A DNA stretch of 64,000 nucleotides from Bin5 sp965232575 (lineage in GTDB: Bacteria > Chloroflexota > Anaerolineae > Caldilineales > Caldilineaceae). How positions within the stretch are numbered: the stretch's first letter is position 1; every line of letters begins with the position of its first letter. The stretch is from the NCBI GenBank assembly GCA_965232575.1, contig CBDDPZ010000007.1, positions 620,001-684,000 on the forward strand, read 5' to 3'. Shown piece by piece: positions 17,791-27,018 of the stretch. The notes under the pieces are model-generated. The model worked only from the letters and a program-made list of their open reading frames with translations, had not been told where the DNA came from and made no database searches. Position numbers and translations under genes: made by a program.

Positions 17791-19512
17791 TTGCAACGCA
17801 TTGATTTACTTGCAGTCGCTCGTGGCGACCGGCCTGCCGACCTGGCGCTGCGTAACGGACGCTTAGTCAACGTCCTGTCCGGAGACATTGAAGACGCCGA
17901 TGTGGCCCTCTACGGCGGGTACATTGCCGGCGTCGGCGCGGGCTACGCAGCCGTTGAGGAGGTAGACCTGCAGGGCGCCTTCATCGCGCCGGGTCTGATC
18001 GACGCGCATGTCCACATTGAAAGCAGCCTCTGCCTGCCTGCCCAATTCGCCGCCGCGGTCGTGCCGGGCGGCGTGACCACGGTCGTAGCCGATCCTCACG
18101 AAATCGCCAATGTGGCCGGCGCGGCCGGCGTCCGCTATATGGCGGAGTGCAGCCAAAATCTACCTCTGCAGGTCGTGCTGATGGCCCCCTCCGCCGTACC
18201 CGCCACACATATGGAAACGAGCGGTGCCGCTCTCTCTGCCGAGGACTTGGCCGGGCTACTGAAGGAAGGGATAGTCCACGGGTTGGCCGAACTGATGAAT
18301 TTCCCCGGCACCATTCAAGGCGACCCCGAGGTTCTTGCCAAGATCGCAGCATTCAGCGGACGGCCTCGGGATGGCCACGCCCCTGCGCTCAGCGGAAAGC
18401 TCCTCAACGCCTACGCGGCCGCTGGACCAGGCAGCGATCATGAATGCGCGACCGTGGCGGAGGCCGCCGAGAAACTGGCGCGAGGACTCTATGTCTTAAT
18501 GCGTGAGGCGACCAACGCCCGCAACCTGCACACGCTGTTGCCTCTGGTCAACGAGCGCAACAACCGCCGTATCTGTTTCTGCACCGACGACCGCATGCCC
18601 GGGGACCTGTTGGAGCAGGGGAGCATCGACTATATTCTGCGGGAGGCCATCTCCTTTGGGATCGAGCCGGTTACCGCCTTCCGCATGGCCACCCTCAACA
18701 GCGCTGAATGGTTCGGACTGCATGACCGGGGGGCCATCGCGCCTGGAAGGCGGGCCGACCTCCTGGTCTTTGACGACCTGCGTGCTCCCACCGCTACACA
18801 CGTTTATGCCGGTGGTCGGCTGTGGGCTGAGGATGGTCGTTTATTGGACGAGAAAAGCCTTGCTCAGGCTTCCCTTCCATCGGCGGTCTCATCCTCTGTC
18901 AGGGTGGCGTGGGATGAATTTGATCTGCGCATCCCAGCTATCGGCGCGCACGTACGGGTCATTGGTTCGCTGGAAGACCAAATACTGACCGAAGAGCGAA
19001 TTCTAGAGGCGCGTATCGAGGACGGCCAAGCCGTGGCCGATCCGATGAGGGACATTTTGAAGATGGCAGTAATCGACCGGCACACGGCTAACGGGTCAAT
19101 GGGGCTGGGATTCATCCAGGGGTTCGGTCTGCGGCGCGGGGCCATCGCCGGAACAATCGCCCACGACCATCACAATCTGATTGTCATAGGTGTCGATGAT
19201 GAGTCGATGACGACTGCAGCTCGAAAAGTTGCCGAGATGGGGGGTGGACTGGCAATCTCCGAAGGTCCGGAATCATTAGCGGCCCTGCCTTTTCCCGTTG
19301 CCGGTCTGATGAGCGACCGGCCGCTCGGCGCAGTCCGCAGCGACTATGATGCTCTGTTGGACGCGGCCCACGAATTCGGCTCAACCATTTACGACCCATT
19401 CATGGCGATGAGTTTCATGGCCCTGGAGGTGATTCCAAAGTTGAAACTGACAGACCAGGGCCTGGTCGATGTCGAGGCCTTCAGCTTCGTCGACCTGTTT
19501 GTTGAGGCATAA
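17791..19512 (+). CDS. ade: Adenine deaminase
   Basis: This 573-residue amidohydrolase converts adenine to hypoxanthine and ammonia in purine salvage. The first metal site is DAHVHIESS (His73, His75). Other family marks are VPGGVTTVVADPHEIANV, GLAELMNFPG, DGHAPALSG, CTDDRMPGDLL and the C-terminal DHHNLIVIG.D. Length matches AdeC-type enzymes. The start is TTG at 17791, with AAGGAGTGATCC directly upstream. It is divergent from ribokinase. Confidence 0.95.
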   Translation: MQRIDLLAVARGDRPADLALRNGRLVNVLSGDIEDADVALYGGYIAGVGAGYAAVEEVDLQGAFIAPGLIDAHVHIESSLCLPAQFAAAVVPGGVTTVVADPHEIANVAGAAGVRYMAECSQNLPLQVVLMAPSAVPATHMETSGAALSAEDLAGLLKEGIVHGLAELMNFPGTIQGDPEVLAKIAAFSGRPRDGHAPALSGKLLNAYAAAGPGSDHECATVAEAAEKLARGLYVLMREATNARNLHTLLPLVNERNNRRICFCTDDRMPGDLLEQGSIDYILREAISFGIEPVTAFRMATLNSAEWFGLHDRGAIAPGRRADLLVFDDLRAPTATHVYAGGRLWAEDGRLLDEKSLAQASLPSAVSSSVRVAWDEFDLRIPAIGAHVRVIGSLEDQILTEERILEARIEDGQAVADPMRDILKMAVIDRHTANGSMGLGFIQGFGLRRGAIAGTIAHDHHNLIVIGVDDESMTTAARKVAEMGGGLAISEGPESLAALPFPVAGLMSDRPLGAVRSDYDALLDAAHEFGSTIYDPFMAMSFMALEVIPKLKLTDQGLVDVEAFSFVDLFVEA

Positions 19513-19525
19513 GAAAATCAGACTA

Positions 19526-19555
19526 CAGCGGCTTCACCATTTTCGGGAGCCGCTG
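19526..19555. other. Hairpin between ade and aminotransferase genes
   Basis: An 8-bp stem (19526-19533 with 19548-19555) encloses a 14-base loop, 13 bases after the ade stop. No T-run follows, so it may be an mRNA-stabilising structure or a weak terminator. Confidence 0.35.
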
Positions 19556-19591
19556 CGTATCAAGGCAGACGATACCAAAGAGGCAAAGTAA

Positions 19592-20785
19592 ATGTTCGAA
19601 ACGATCAATCCTGCCCCGGAAGACTCCATACTTGGGCTGACGGAAGCATTTCAGAAAGACCCGAATCCGAACAAGATCAATCTGGGCGTAGGCGTATATA
19701 AAGATGGCAGTGGTCAGACACCCGTGCTTTCCACGGTGAAAGAGGCCGAGAAGCGCCTGCTACGGTCCGAGGCGACCAAGAGCTATCTGCCAATAGATGG
19801 ACTGGCAGCATACGCGTCGCTGAGCCAGCAGATCGTCTTTGGCAGCGAGCACGACATTCTCAATGCCGGACGCGCTGCCACGGTGCAGACACCTGGGGGT
19901 ACCGGCGCACTGCGCGTTGCCGCCGACTTTGTGCGGCGCGTATCACCCCAGGCGGCGGTTTGGCTGAGTGACCCGACCTGGCCGAATCATCCCAATCTGT
20001 TTGGCGCCGCCGCCCTGCAGGTGCGGTCCTATCCCTATTTTGAGGCGGAAAGTAACGGCGTCGCCTTCGACCGCATGATGGCTGCCCTCGAAACCATCCC
20101 CGCCGGGGATGTGCTGCTGCTCCATGGCTGTTGCCACAATCCTACCGGCGCCGATCTCTCTCGGCAACAGTGGCAGGCGGTCGCTGCCCTCTGCGCCGAG
20201 CTCGGAATTCTGCCATTGCTGGATTTCGCCTATCAGGGCTTCGGCGACGGGCTGGATGAGGACGCGTCCGGTGTCAGAATCGTCGCCGACTACTGCCGAG
20301 AATTTCTCGTAGCCATCTCCTATTCCAAGAACTTCGGACTGTACAATGAGCGGGTTGGGGCGCTGACCCTGGTGGCCGCCAATTCGGAGGCGGCGGAGGC
20401 TGCCCACAGCCATCTGAAGATCTGCGTGCGCACAAATTACTCTAATCCCCCCGCCCACGGCGGCCAGATCGTGGCCGAAATCCTGGGTGATCCCGATCTG
20501 CGTCAGCGTTGGGAAGTAGAGCTGGCGGATATGCGCAACCGCATTAATGACATGCGTCATCTCTTTGTAGAGACGCTGGACGAGCAAGGCGCCGGACGCG
20601 ACTTTTCGTTTATCGCCCATCAGCGGGGCATGTTCAGCTACAGCGGCCTGACACCGGCGCAGGTCCAGGCGCTACGCGAGCGCCATTCCGTCTACATCGT
20701 CGGCTCCGGGCGCATCAACGTTGCCGGGATGACAGAGGCCAACATGGAATACCTCTGCGAGGCGATTGCCGACGTTCTGAAGTGA
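19592..20785 (+). CDS. Aromatic amino acid / aspartate aminotransferase (TyrB/AspC Ia family)
   Basis: This 397-residue PLP enzyme belongs to aminotransferase subgroup I-alpha. It opens with MFETINPAPEDSILGLTEAFQKDPNPNKINLGVGVYKD and has the substrate loop LLHGCCHNPTGADLS. The PLP lysine is near residue 246 in AISYSKNFGLYNERVG, and the C-terminal arginine segment is VGSGRINVAGM. It would exchange amino groups between aspartate or aromatic amino acids and 2-oxoglutarate. Exact substrate preference is not deducible. Confidence 0.93.
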   Translation: MFETINPAPEDSILGLTEAFQKDPNPNKINLGVGVYKDGSGQTPVLSTVKEAEKRLLRSEATKSYLPIDGLAAYASLSQQIVFGSEHDILNAGRAATVQTPGGTGALRVAADFVRRVSPQAAVWLSDPTWPNHPNLFGAAALQVRSYPYFEAESNGVAFDRMMAALETIPAGDVLLLHGCCHNPTGADLSRQQWQAVAALCAELGILPLLDFAYQGFGDGLDEDASGVRIVADYCREFLVAISYSKNFGLYNERVGALTLVAANSEAAEAAHSHLKICVRTNYSNPPAHGGQIVAEILGDPDLRQRWEVELADMRNRINDMRHLFVETLDEQGAGRDFSFIAHQRGMFSYSGLTPAQVQALRERHSVYIVGSGRINVAGMTEANMEYLCEAIADVLK

Positions 20786-20832
20786 TGGAAGGCAGGTTCG
20801 AAACTGCGAAGGATTGAGCCTGTTTTAGCACT

Positions 20833-20910
20833 TTATCCCGACGCGCAAAGCTCTGTCGCAATCCTGATGTTATCTTCACTCAGAAAGTCAAGATACCGTT
20901 CAGTTTCCAT
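20833..20910 (-). pseudogene. Remnant of a DUF433-family antitoxin-like gene
   Basis: A 25-codon frame begins METERYLDFLSEDNIRI, which matches the N-terminus of DUF433 proteins (..YLDFLSEDDIRIKGTRI..). It then departs and stops after ATELCASG. It keeps a strong ribosome site (AAAGGAG, six bases before the ATG). DUF433 proteins are normally 70-110 residues, so only the first strand-helix unit remains. It lies antisense in the gap between two aminotransferase genes. Confidence 0.55.
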
Positions 20911-20966
20911 ATTGAACTCCTTTCCATTTCGATTGCAGGCATAACACACCAGGCAGGTGAATCCTG

Positions 20967-22136
20967 ATGAAACCCCTCTCGCGACTTGTCGAGTCTGTCC
21001 CTGGCAGCCCAACAACGCTTATGATGCAGAAAGGCCGCGAACTGGCCGCGCAAGGACTGGACGTCATCAATCTGGCCGGGGGCGAGCCAGATTCGGACAC
21101 ACCCAAACATATCCAGCAGGCTGCATTCGAGGCCATTGCGGCCGGCGACACCCACTACCCGCCCTCCTTCGGCAAGCCGGAACTACTGGATGCGATCTGT
21201 GACAAGCTAGAGCGCGAGAACAATGTGCAGGCCGTTCCCGATCAAGTTGTAGTAACGCCCGGAGGCAAGTGGGCCATCTACACTACGCTTGCTTCGACTC
21301 TAAATGACGGTGACGAAGTCATGATCCTCGACCCGGCCTGGGTGAGCTACGCACCCATGGTACGCCTGAACCGGGGCGTGCCAGTCCACGTTCCCTTGCC
21401 GGCGGCCGACAACTTTCGCGTGCGAGCCGCGCAGTTGGAAGAGCATGTCAGCGAAAAGACCAAGCTGATCATGATCTGCTCTCCCAGCAACCCAACCGGA
21501 CGCGTGTTGACCCAGCAGGAACTCGACGACATCGCCGCCGTCGTTCAGCGACACGATCTTTACGTCCTCAGCGACGAAATCTACGAACACATCCTTTTCG
21601 ACGGCGCCCATCACCGCTCGATTGCCAGCATGCCCGGCATGGACGAGCGCACCATCATCATCAACGGGTTCAGCAAGAGCTACGCCATGACCGGCTGGCG
21701 GCTGGCCTGGCTGGCCGCCCCCTTGGCCGTCGCCAAACTGGCCCGCACCTACCAGACCCAGACCGTTACCTCAGCGGCCAGCTTCTCCATGGTCGCAGGC
21801 GCGGCCGCTCTCAACGGCCCTCAGGATTGCGTGCACGAAATGGTCGCCTCCTATGCTCAGCGCCGCAACTTCCTACTGGACGCCCTGGACGAGATCCCCG
21901 GCATCCGCAGCAGCCCGATCGAAGGCGCCTTCTACCTCTTCGCCCAGTTTACGCAGACCGACAAGAAGAGTCTTGAAATTTCACAGGTCCTGCTGGAGGA
22001 TGGCCTGCTCGCCACAACGCCCGGCATCGCCTTCGGCGAAGCAAGCGAAGGCTACGTGCGTTTCAGCTTCGCCACCGCGATGACCGATCTGGAAAAGACC
22101 GTCGAACGTCTTGCCCGTATCGTGCCAGGTCTGTGA
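20967..22136 (+). CDS. Pyridoxal-phosphate aminotransferase, aspartate aminotransferase I-gamma type
   Basis: This 389-residue fold-type I aminotransferase resembles thermophile/Bacillus AspC. Signature segments are INLAGGEPDSDTPKHI, VVVTPGGKWAIY, CSPSNPTGRVLT, LSDEIYEHILFDG and INGFSKSYAMTGWRLAWL, with the PLP lysine near residue 237. The stop TGA overlaps the GTG start of the TauE/SafE gene, indicating translational coupling. It is not closely similar to the aminotransferase upstream, so the two probably differ in substrate. Confidence 0.93.
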   Translation: MKPLSRLVESVPGSPTTLMMQKGRELAAQGLDVINLAGGEPDSDTPKHIQQAAFEAIAAGDTHYPPSFGKPELLDAICDKLERENNVQAVPDQVVVTPGGKWAIYTTLASTLNDGDEVMILDPAWVSYAPMVRLNRGVPVHVPLPAADNFRVRAAQLEEHVSEKTKLIMICSPSNPTGRVLTQQELDDIAAVVQRHDLYVLSDEIYEHILFDGAHHRSIASMPGMDERTIIINGFSKSYAMTGWRLAWLAAPLAVAKLARTYQTQTVTSAASFSMVAGAAALNGPQDCVHEMVASYAQRRNFLLDALDEIPGIRSSPIEGAFYLFAQFTQTDKKSLEISQVLLEDGLLATTPGIAFGEASEGYVRFSFATAMTDLEKTVERLARIVPGL

Positions 22137-22990
22137 GCGCCGTTATGGATATTTCCCCTCTTCAGTATCTCCTGGCCATTCTCGCCGGCATCGTCGCCGG
22201 CATCATCAATACGCTCGCCGGCAGCGGCTCCGCTGTGACACTGCCCATGCTTGTATTCCTGGGACTGGATTCCGGGGCAGCCAATGCAACCAACCGCATC
22301 GGTGTGATCATCCAAAACGTAGTGGGCATAACCACCTTTGCCCGCAGTGGACGCATGCAGTTGCGGGGAGGGCAGTCCGAAAGGCAGCAGGCCGAAAACA
22401 TACTGGATGCCGACTCTTTGCGATTCGGTCTCTGGTTAAGCCTGGCAGGCATGCCGGGTGCGATAGTCGGCGCCTACGTGGCAACGCTTCTCGACAAAGA
22501 CGCCATGAATCTGGCCATCGGCGGCATGTTGATTGTCGTCCTCGTTACGATCTTCTTCAATCCGACCAAATGGCTGCGAGAAAGATCGGAAGTCCGCAAA
22601 GAGCGACCTGAACTCTTTGTGCTGGTTCTGTTCTTCGCCATCGGCATCTACGGCGGCTTCATTCAAGCCGGAGTAGGCGTATTCCTGGTTACAGCGCTTG
22701 TTCTCGGCGTAGGCTATACAATTGTTCATGCCAATGCCGTCAAACTGATCTTCGTGCTGGCGCTGAACATCGTCGCTTTTGTCGTCTTCATCCTGTCGCC
22801 GCTGGAAATCAATTGGGGCATCGGCGCGTTGATGGCTGTAGGGCAAAGCATCGGCGCCTGGGCCGCAGTGCGTTTCGCCGTGACAGTGAAGGACGCCAAC
22901 CGCTGGGTACGCTATCTCTTAATTGTGGTCGTCATCTACGCGATCCTGCGCTTTTTCGGCCTTCTGGATCTGATTTTCAGCCTCTTTTGA
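22133..22990 (+). CDS. Sulfite exporter TauE/SafE (TSUP) family permease
   Basis: This 285-residue protein has about eight hydrophobic segments and the two TSUP repeat marks: AGIVAGIINTLAGSGSAVTLPMLVFLGLDSGAANATNRIGV in the first half and GIYGGFIQAGVGVFLVTALVLG in the second. Family members export sulfite, sulfoacetate or other organosulfur anions. The GTG start overlaps the aminotransferase stop by four bases, so a link between transamination and export of a sulfur-containing product (for example from cysteate or taurine) is possible. That link is inference. Confidence 0.9.
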   Translation: MSAVMDISPLQYLLAILAGIVAGIINTLAGSGSAVTLPMLVFLGLDSGAANATNRIGVIIQNVVGITTFARSGRMQLRGGQSERQQAENILDADSLRFGLWLSLAGMPGAIVGAYVATLLDKDAMNLAIGGMLIVVLVTIFFNPTKWLRERSEVRKERPELFVLVLFFAIGIYGGFIQAGVGVFLVTALVLGVGYTIVHANAVKLIFVLALNIVAFVVFILSPLEINWGIGALMAVGQSIGAWAAVRFAVTVKDANRWVRYLLIVVVIYAILRFFGLLDLIFSLF

Positions 22991-23157
22991 AATTTTCAAG
23001 GTCGATTTCGCTGTTGTACGATGGCCTATCCGAAAGAAATCCATGTTTCGAGTGAAATGACTCCGCCCCCCAGCGCGAAGTATGTCGTTATCACCGCGGC
23101 CGGGCGATCTTCAACGACCATTTTGCTGTAGGCAACGGTGAGATATAGGACGCATCT

Positions 23158-25683
23158 ATGAGCAGAACAATCAGCCACGCAACCGTCATCGGCGCCGGTA
23201 CCATGGGCGCGGCCATCGCCGCACACTTGGCCAACGCCGGCGTCTCCTCTCATCTGCTCGACGTCGCGCCAACTGAACTGACCCCCGAAGAGCAGGCCAA
23301 AGGACTGTCTTTGGAGGACCGGGCCGTCCGCAACCGCATCGTGCAGGCAGGATTCGAGCGCATGACTCGTGCGAGGCCGGCCAGTCTCTTCACCTCTGAG
23401 CGTGCCGAACTGATCACCCTGGGCAACGTCGAAGACGATCTGGAGGCCGCAGCCGCCCAGAGCGACTGGATCATCGAGGCCATCGTCGAGCGACCTCGCC
23501 CCAAGCAGGAACTGATGGCCAGACTTGAGGCCGTTGCGCCTGATGACGCCATCATCAGCACCAACACCTCCGGAATCCCTGTCCATATCATCAGCGCCGG
23601 CCGCAGCGAGGATCTCCAACGCCGCTTCCTGGGCACCCACTTCTTTAATCCGCCCCGCTACCTACGCCTGCTGGAACTGATTCCCGGCCCGGGCACCGAT
23701 CCTGCCGTTGTAGCCGACATGAAAGAATTTGCCGAAAAGAGGCTGGGAAAAGGCGTTGTCATCGCCAGGGACGTGCCCAACTTCGTCGGCAATCGCATGT
23801 TCAGCTACATCATGAGCAGCCTGCTGGAGTTCGCCATCGCCAACGACTTTTCTGTTGAAGAGGTAGACCAACTGACCGGTCCATTGATCGGGCGCCCCAA
23901 AACCGCTACATTCCGTCTGCTCGACGTGGTCGGCATCGACGTGGCCGCACTTGTCGGCGAAAATCTTTACGATCTGATCCCCGACGATGAGGATCGGGAC
24001 ACTTTACGCGGTCCGCTTGGCTCGGAAGTGCTCATGACATTGCTTCACAGCGGTCTCCTCGGCGCCAAAAGCGGCCAGGGCTTCTACAAAACCGTCGTCG
24101 ACGACCAGGGCAGGAAAAGCTTTTGGGGATTGGACCTGCAGGCCGCGTCCGAAGGCGAAGTGGACTACATGCAACCGGCTCGCGCCAGCTGGGCCAGCAT
24201 TGACGCTGTCAGGAATATGCCGCTGCCCGAACGCTTGCGCCGCTTGGTCGCGCCCCGGCCCCCCCTCCAGGACGCAGAGGAACTAGGCGACGAGTCCGGC
24301 GGCGAATCGGTCGAAGAGGCAGCCGGCGAACCCGCCGACCTGCTCTGGCACACGCTCAGCCGCACCTTGGCATACGCCTCAAAGCGCCTGCCCGAAATCG
24401 CGGACAGCCCCAGAGACATCGACAACGCCATGAAGTGGGGCTTCGGCTGGGAAATGGGGCCATTCGAGACCTGGGACGCGCTTGGTGTCGCCGAAACCAC
24501 CGAACGAATGAAAGAGGAAGGCCTGACCGTCGCCCCCTGGGTGCAGGAGATGCTCGACAGCGGTCATTTCTCCTTTTACAAGGTCGAAAAGAGTCCCGAC
24601 GAAGGCGCAACAATGGCCCGAAGGCCGGTGTTCATCCCGCAGCGCAGGAATTACGAGGCCGCCGACGAGATCGATCTACCGGTTTGCATCCCCGAGCTCA
24701 AAGGCGGTTCCGGCCTTCTTACCGAAAACGACTCGGCTAGCCTCTTGGACATGGGCGACGGCGTCCTCTTGCTGGAATTCCACACCAAGATGAACGCCCT
24801 GGACATGGAGATCGGCGCCATCGCCGACGCCGCCATCGACCGACTCCATGGAGATGCCGCCGGGCTGGTAATAGGCAACCAGGGAGGTAACTTCAGCGCC
24901 GGCGCCAACCTCCTGTTTATCGGCGCCCTGGCACAAGGCGGTCAGACGGACCAGCTGGACGCCGCCGTAAACGGCCTGCAACAGATGATCCAGCAACTGC
25001 GCCTCGCGCCCAAGCCCGTCGTCGCAGCCCCATATCAGATGACCCTCGGCGGCGGCGCCGAAGTGACAATGGGCGCCGACCGCATCGTGGCCCACGCCGA
25101 ACTGTACATCGGCCAGGTCGAGGTAGGCGTTGGTCTGATCCCGGCTGCCGGCGGCTGCAAGGAGTTGGTGCGCCGTCTCGTAAATCCCCACATGCAGGCG
25201 CAGAACGCCAACCCGGCCGCCCACCTGCAGGAGACATTCGAGCTCATCGCCCTTGCCAAAGTGTCGGTCTCAGCCGCGGAGGCTCGTCAGATGGGCTTCC
25301 TCGGCCCCTGTGACCGTATCGTGATGAACTATGATCACCTCCTGGCCGAGGCCAAAGCAGAGGTCCTGCGTATGGCCGATGAGGGCTACAGACCTCCCGC
25401 GGTCACCGGCAACATCTACGCCGCCGGACGCGACCACCTCGCCAATCTTAGAGTGGGTATCTACATGATGCGCGAAGCAGGTCATATCACCGCGCACGAA
25501 GCGATCATCGCCGACCACCTAGCCCACGTCCTTTGCGGCGGTGAGCTCAGCCAGCCTGCCTGGATGGACGAGCAGTATTTCCTCGACTTGGAACGCGAAG
25601 CATTTAAGACCCTTTGCGGTTATCCAAAAAGCCAGGAACGCATCTGGTACATGCTCAAGAACGGAAATCCGCTGCGAAACTAG
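23158..25683 (+). CDS. fadN: 3-hydroxyacyl-CoA dehydrogenase / enoyl-CoA hydratase fusion (FadN-like)
   Basis: This 841-residue bifunctional beta-oxidation enzyme has its dehydrogenase half first, as in Bacillus FadN. The NAD-binding motif is VIGAGTMGAAIAAHLANAG (about 10-28), the catalytic HFFNP lies near 160, and a C-terminal HCDH domain includes the WGFGWEMGPFETWDALG region. An enoyl-CoA hydratase domain from about 520 shows GGNFSAGANLLFIG and LGGGAEVTMGADRIVAHAEL. It acts with the thiolase encoded 98 bases downstream. Confidence 0.93.
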   Translation: MSRTISHATVIGAGTMGAAIAAHLANAGVSSHLLDVAPTELTPEEQAKGLSLEDRAVRNRIVQAGFERMTRARPASLFTSERAELITLGNVEDDLEAAAAQSDWIIEAIVERPRPKQELMARLEAVAPDDAIISTNTSGIPVHIISAGRSEDLQRRFLGTHFFNPPRYLRLLELIPGPGTDPAVVADMKEFAEKRLGKGVVIARDVPNFVGNRMFSYIMSSLLEFAIANDFSVEEVDQLTGPLIGRPKTATFRLLDVVGIDVAALVGENLYDLIPDDEDRDTLRGPLGSEVLMTLLHSGLLGAKSGQGFYKTVVDDQGRKSFWGLDLQAASEGEVDYMQPARASWASIDAVRNMPLPERLRRLVAPRPPLQDAEELGDESGGESVEEAAGEPADLLWHTLSRTLAYASKRLPEIADSPRDIDNAMKWGFGWEMGPFETWDALGVAETTERMKEEGLTVAPWVQEMLDSGHFSFYKVEKSPDEGATMARRPVFIPQRRNYEAADEIDLPVCIPELKGGSGLLTENDSASLLDMGDGVLLLEFHTKMNALDMEIGAIADAAIDRLHGDAAGLVIGNQGGNFSAGANLLFIGALAQGGQTDQLDAAVNGLQQMIQQLRLAPKPVVAAPYQMTLGGGAEVTMGADRIVAHAELYIGQVEVGVGLIPAAGGCKELVRRLVNPHMQAQNANPAAHLQETFELIALAKVSVSAAEARQMGFLGPCDRIVMNYDHLLAEAKAEVLRMADEGYRPPAVTGNIYAAGRDHLANLRVGIYMMREAGHITAHEAIIADHLAHVLCGGELSQPAWMDEQYFLDLEREAFKTLCGYPKSQERIWYMLKNGNPLRN

Positions 25684-25781
25684 CGCTCTTTTCGGTAGTT
25701 CGATACTTTCTTTCACACCGCTAACTCGAAGGAAACACCGGGCGATTCTTAAGCCGTATATCAGTATAGGAGCACTTCACC

Positions 25782-26960
25782 ATGACCAGCGCTGTTATCG
25801 TTTCCGCCGCCCGTACGGCCATAGGCAAGGCCCCACGCGGCACTTTGCGCACGACCCGCCCAGAGGAAATGGCTGCTGCGGCAATTGGAGCCGTGATGGA
25901 ACGAGCGCCGGTTGTGGACGCCAAAGAGATCGACGACGTCATCATGGGTTGCGCCATGCCGGAGGCCGAGCAGGGCATGAATGTGAGCCGCATCGCTAGT
26001 CTCCGCGCCGGGCTGCCCGTCGAGGTGCCCGCGCAGACCGTCAACCGCTTCTGCTCCAGCGGGCTGCAGACCATCGCACTCGCCGCTCAACAGATCATGA
26101 GCGGGATGGGCGAGACAGTGATCGCAGGCGGCGTGGAGACCATGTCGCAAGTGCCCATGAGCAGCAACAAATTCATGGCCAACCCCACGCTGGCCAAAGA
26201 ACATCCGGGTGTCTACATCGGCATGGGGCTCACCGCTGAAAACCTGGCCCGCCAGTACGAGGTCACGCGCGCAGAGCAGGACGCCTTTGCCCTCCGCAGC
26301 CACCAGCGCGCGGCCGCGGCGCAGGACGCCGGCAAGTTCGACGACGAAATCGTGCCGCTGGAAGTGGATATCACACTGGGCGAAGGCGGCAGCACCCAGA
26401 CTTACAAGACGATTTTTGACCGGGATGAAGGCATCCGCCGCGATTCATCGGCCGAGGCGCTTGGCAAGCTGCGCCCGGTTTTCCACGCCCAAGGAACCGT
26501 AACCGCTGGCAACAGCAGTCAGACCAGCGACGGCGCCGCCGCAGTTCTGGTGATGAACGAGGAGAAAGCGGAAAGGCTGGGACTTGAACCGATGGCCCGT
26601 TTCCGCAGCTTCGCGGTCGGCGGCGTCGCGCCCGAGGTTATGGGAATCGGCCCGGTGGCGGCCGTGCCTAAGGCGCTCAAGCTGGCCGGCGTCAGCCTTG
26701 ACGAGATCGACCTGGTCGAGTTGAACGAAGCCTTCGCCGCCCAGGCGCTGGCCGTGATTCGCGAACTGGGGCTGGACGAAGAGAGGGTCAACGTCAACGG
26801 CGGCGCCATCGCGCTCGGCCACCCGTTGGGCTGCACCGGCGCCAAATTGACCGTGCAGATGCTGCATGAACTTGCCCGGCAGGACAAGCAGATCGGCCTT
26901 GTCACCATGTGCATCGGCGGCGGCATGGGCGCAGCCGGGGTCCTCGAACGGCTCAATTAG
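25782..26960 (+). CDS. fadA: Acetyl-CoA acyltransferase (thiolase), FadA-like
   Basis: This 392-residue enzyme cleaves 3-ketoacyl-CoA in the last beta-oxidation step. Active-site residues are Cys91 (NRFCSSGLQTI), His347 (GGAIALGHPLGCTGAK) and Cys377 (MCIGGGMGAAG). It forms an evident operon with fadN, after a ribosome site AGGAGCACTTCACC. The 3' end converges on a Gfo/Idh/MocA gene with a 58-base gap. Confidence 0.94.
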   Translation: MTSAVIVSAARTAIGKAPRGTLRTTRPEEMAAAAIGAVMERAPVVDAKEIDDVIMGCAMPEAEQGMNVSRIASLRAGLPVEVPAQTVNRFCSSGLQTIALAAQQIMSGMGETVIAGGVETMSQVPMSSNKFMANPTLAKEHPGVYIGMGLTAENLARQYEVTRAEQDAFALRSHQRAAAAQDAGKFDDEIVPLEVDITLGEGGSTQTYKTIFDRDEGIRRDSSAEALGKLRPVFHAQGTVTAGNSSQTSDGAAAVLVMNEEKAERLGLEPMARFRSFAVGGVAPEVMGIGPVAAVPKALKLAGVSLDEIDLVELNEAFAAQALAVIRELGLDEERVNVNGGAIALGHPLGCTGAKLTVQMLHELARQDKQIGLVTMCIGGGMGAAGVLERLN

Positions 26961-27018
26961 ATTGTTGATATTCAGTGAACTGTGATCTGTGGCCAGTAAC
27001 TGCACAAGCCGCTTGCCA

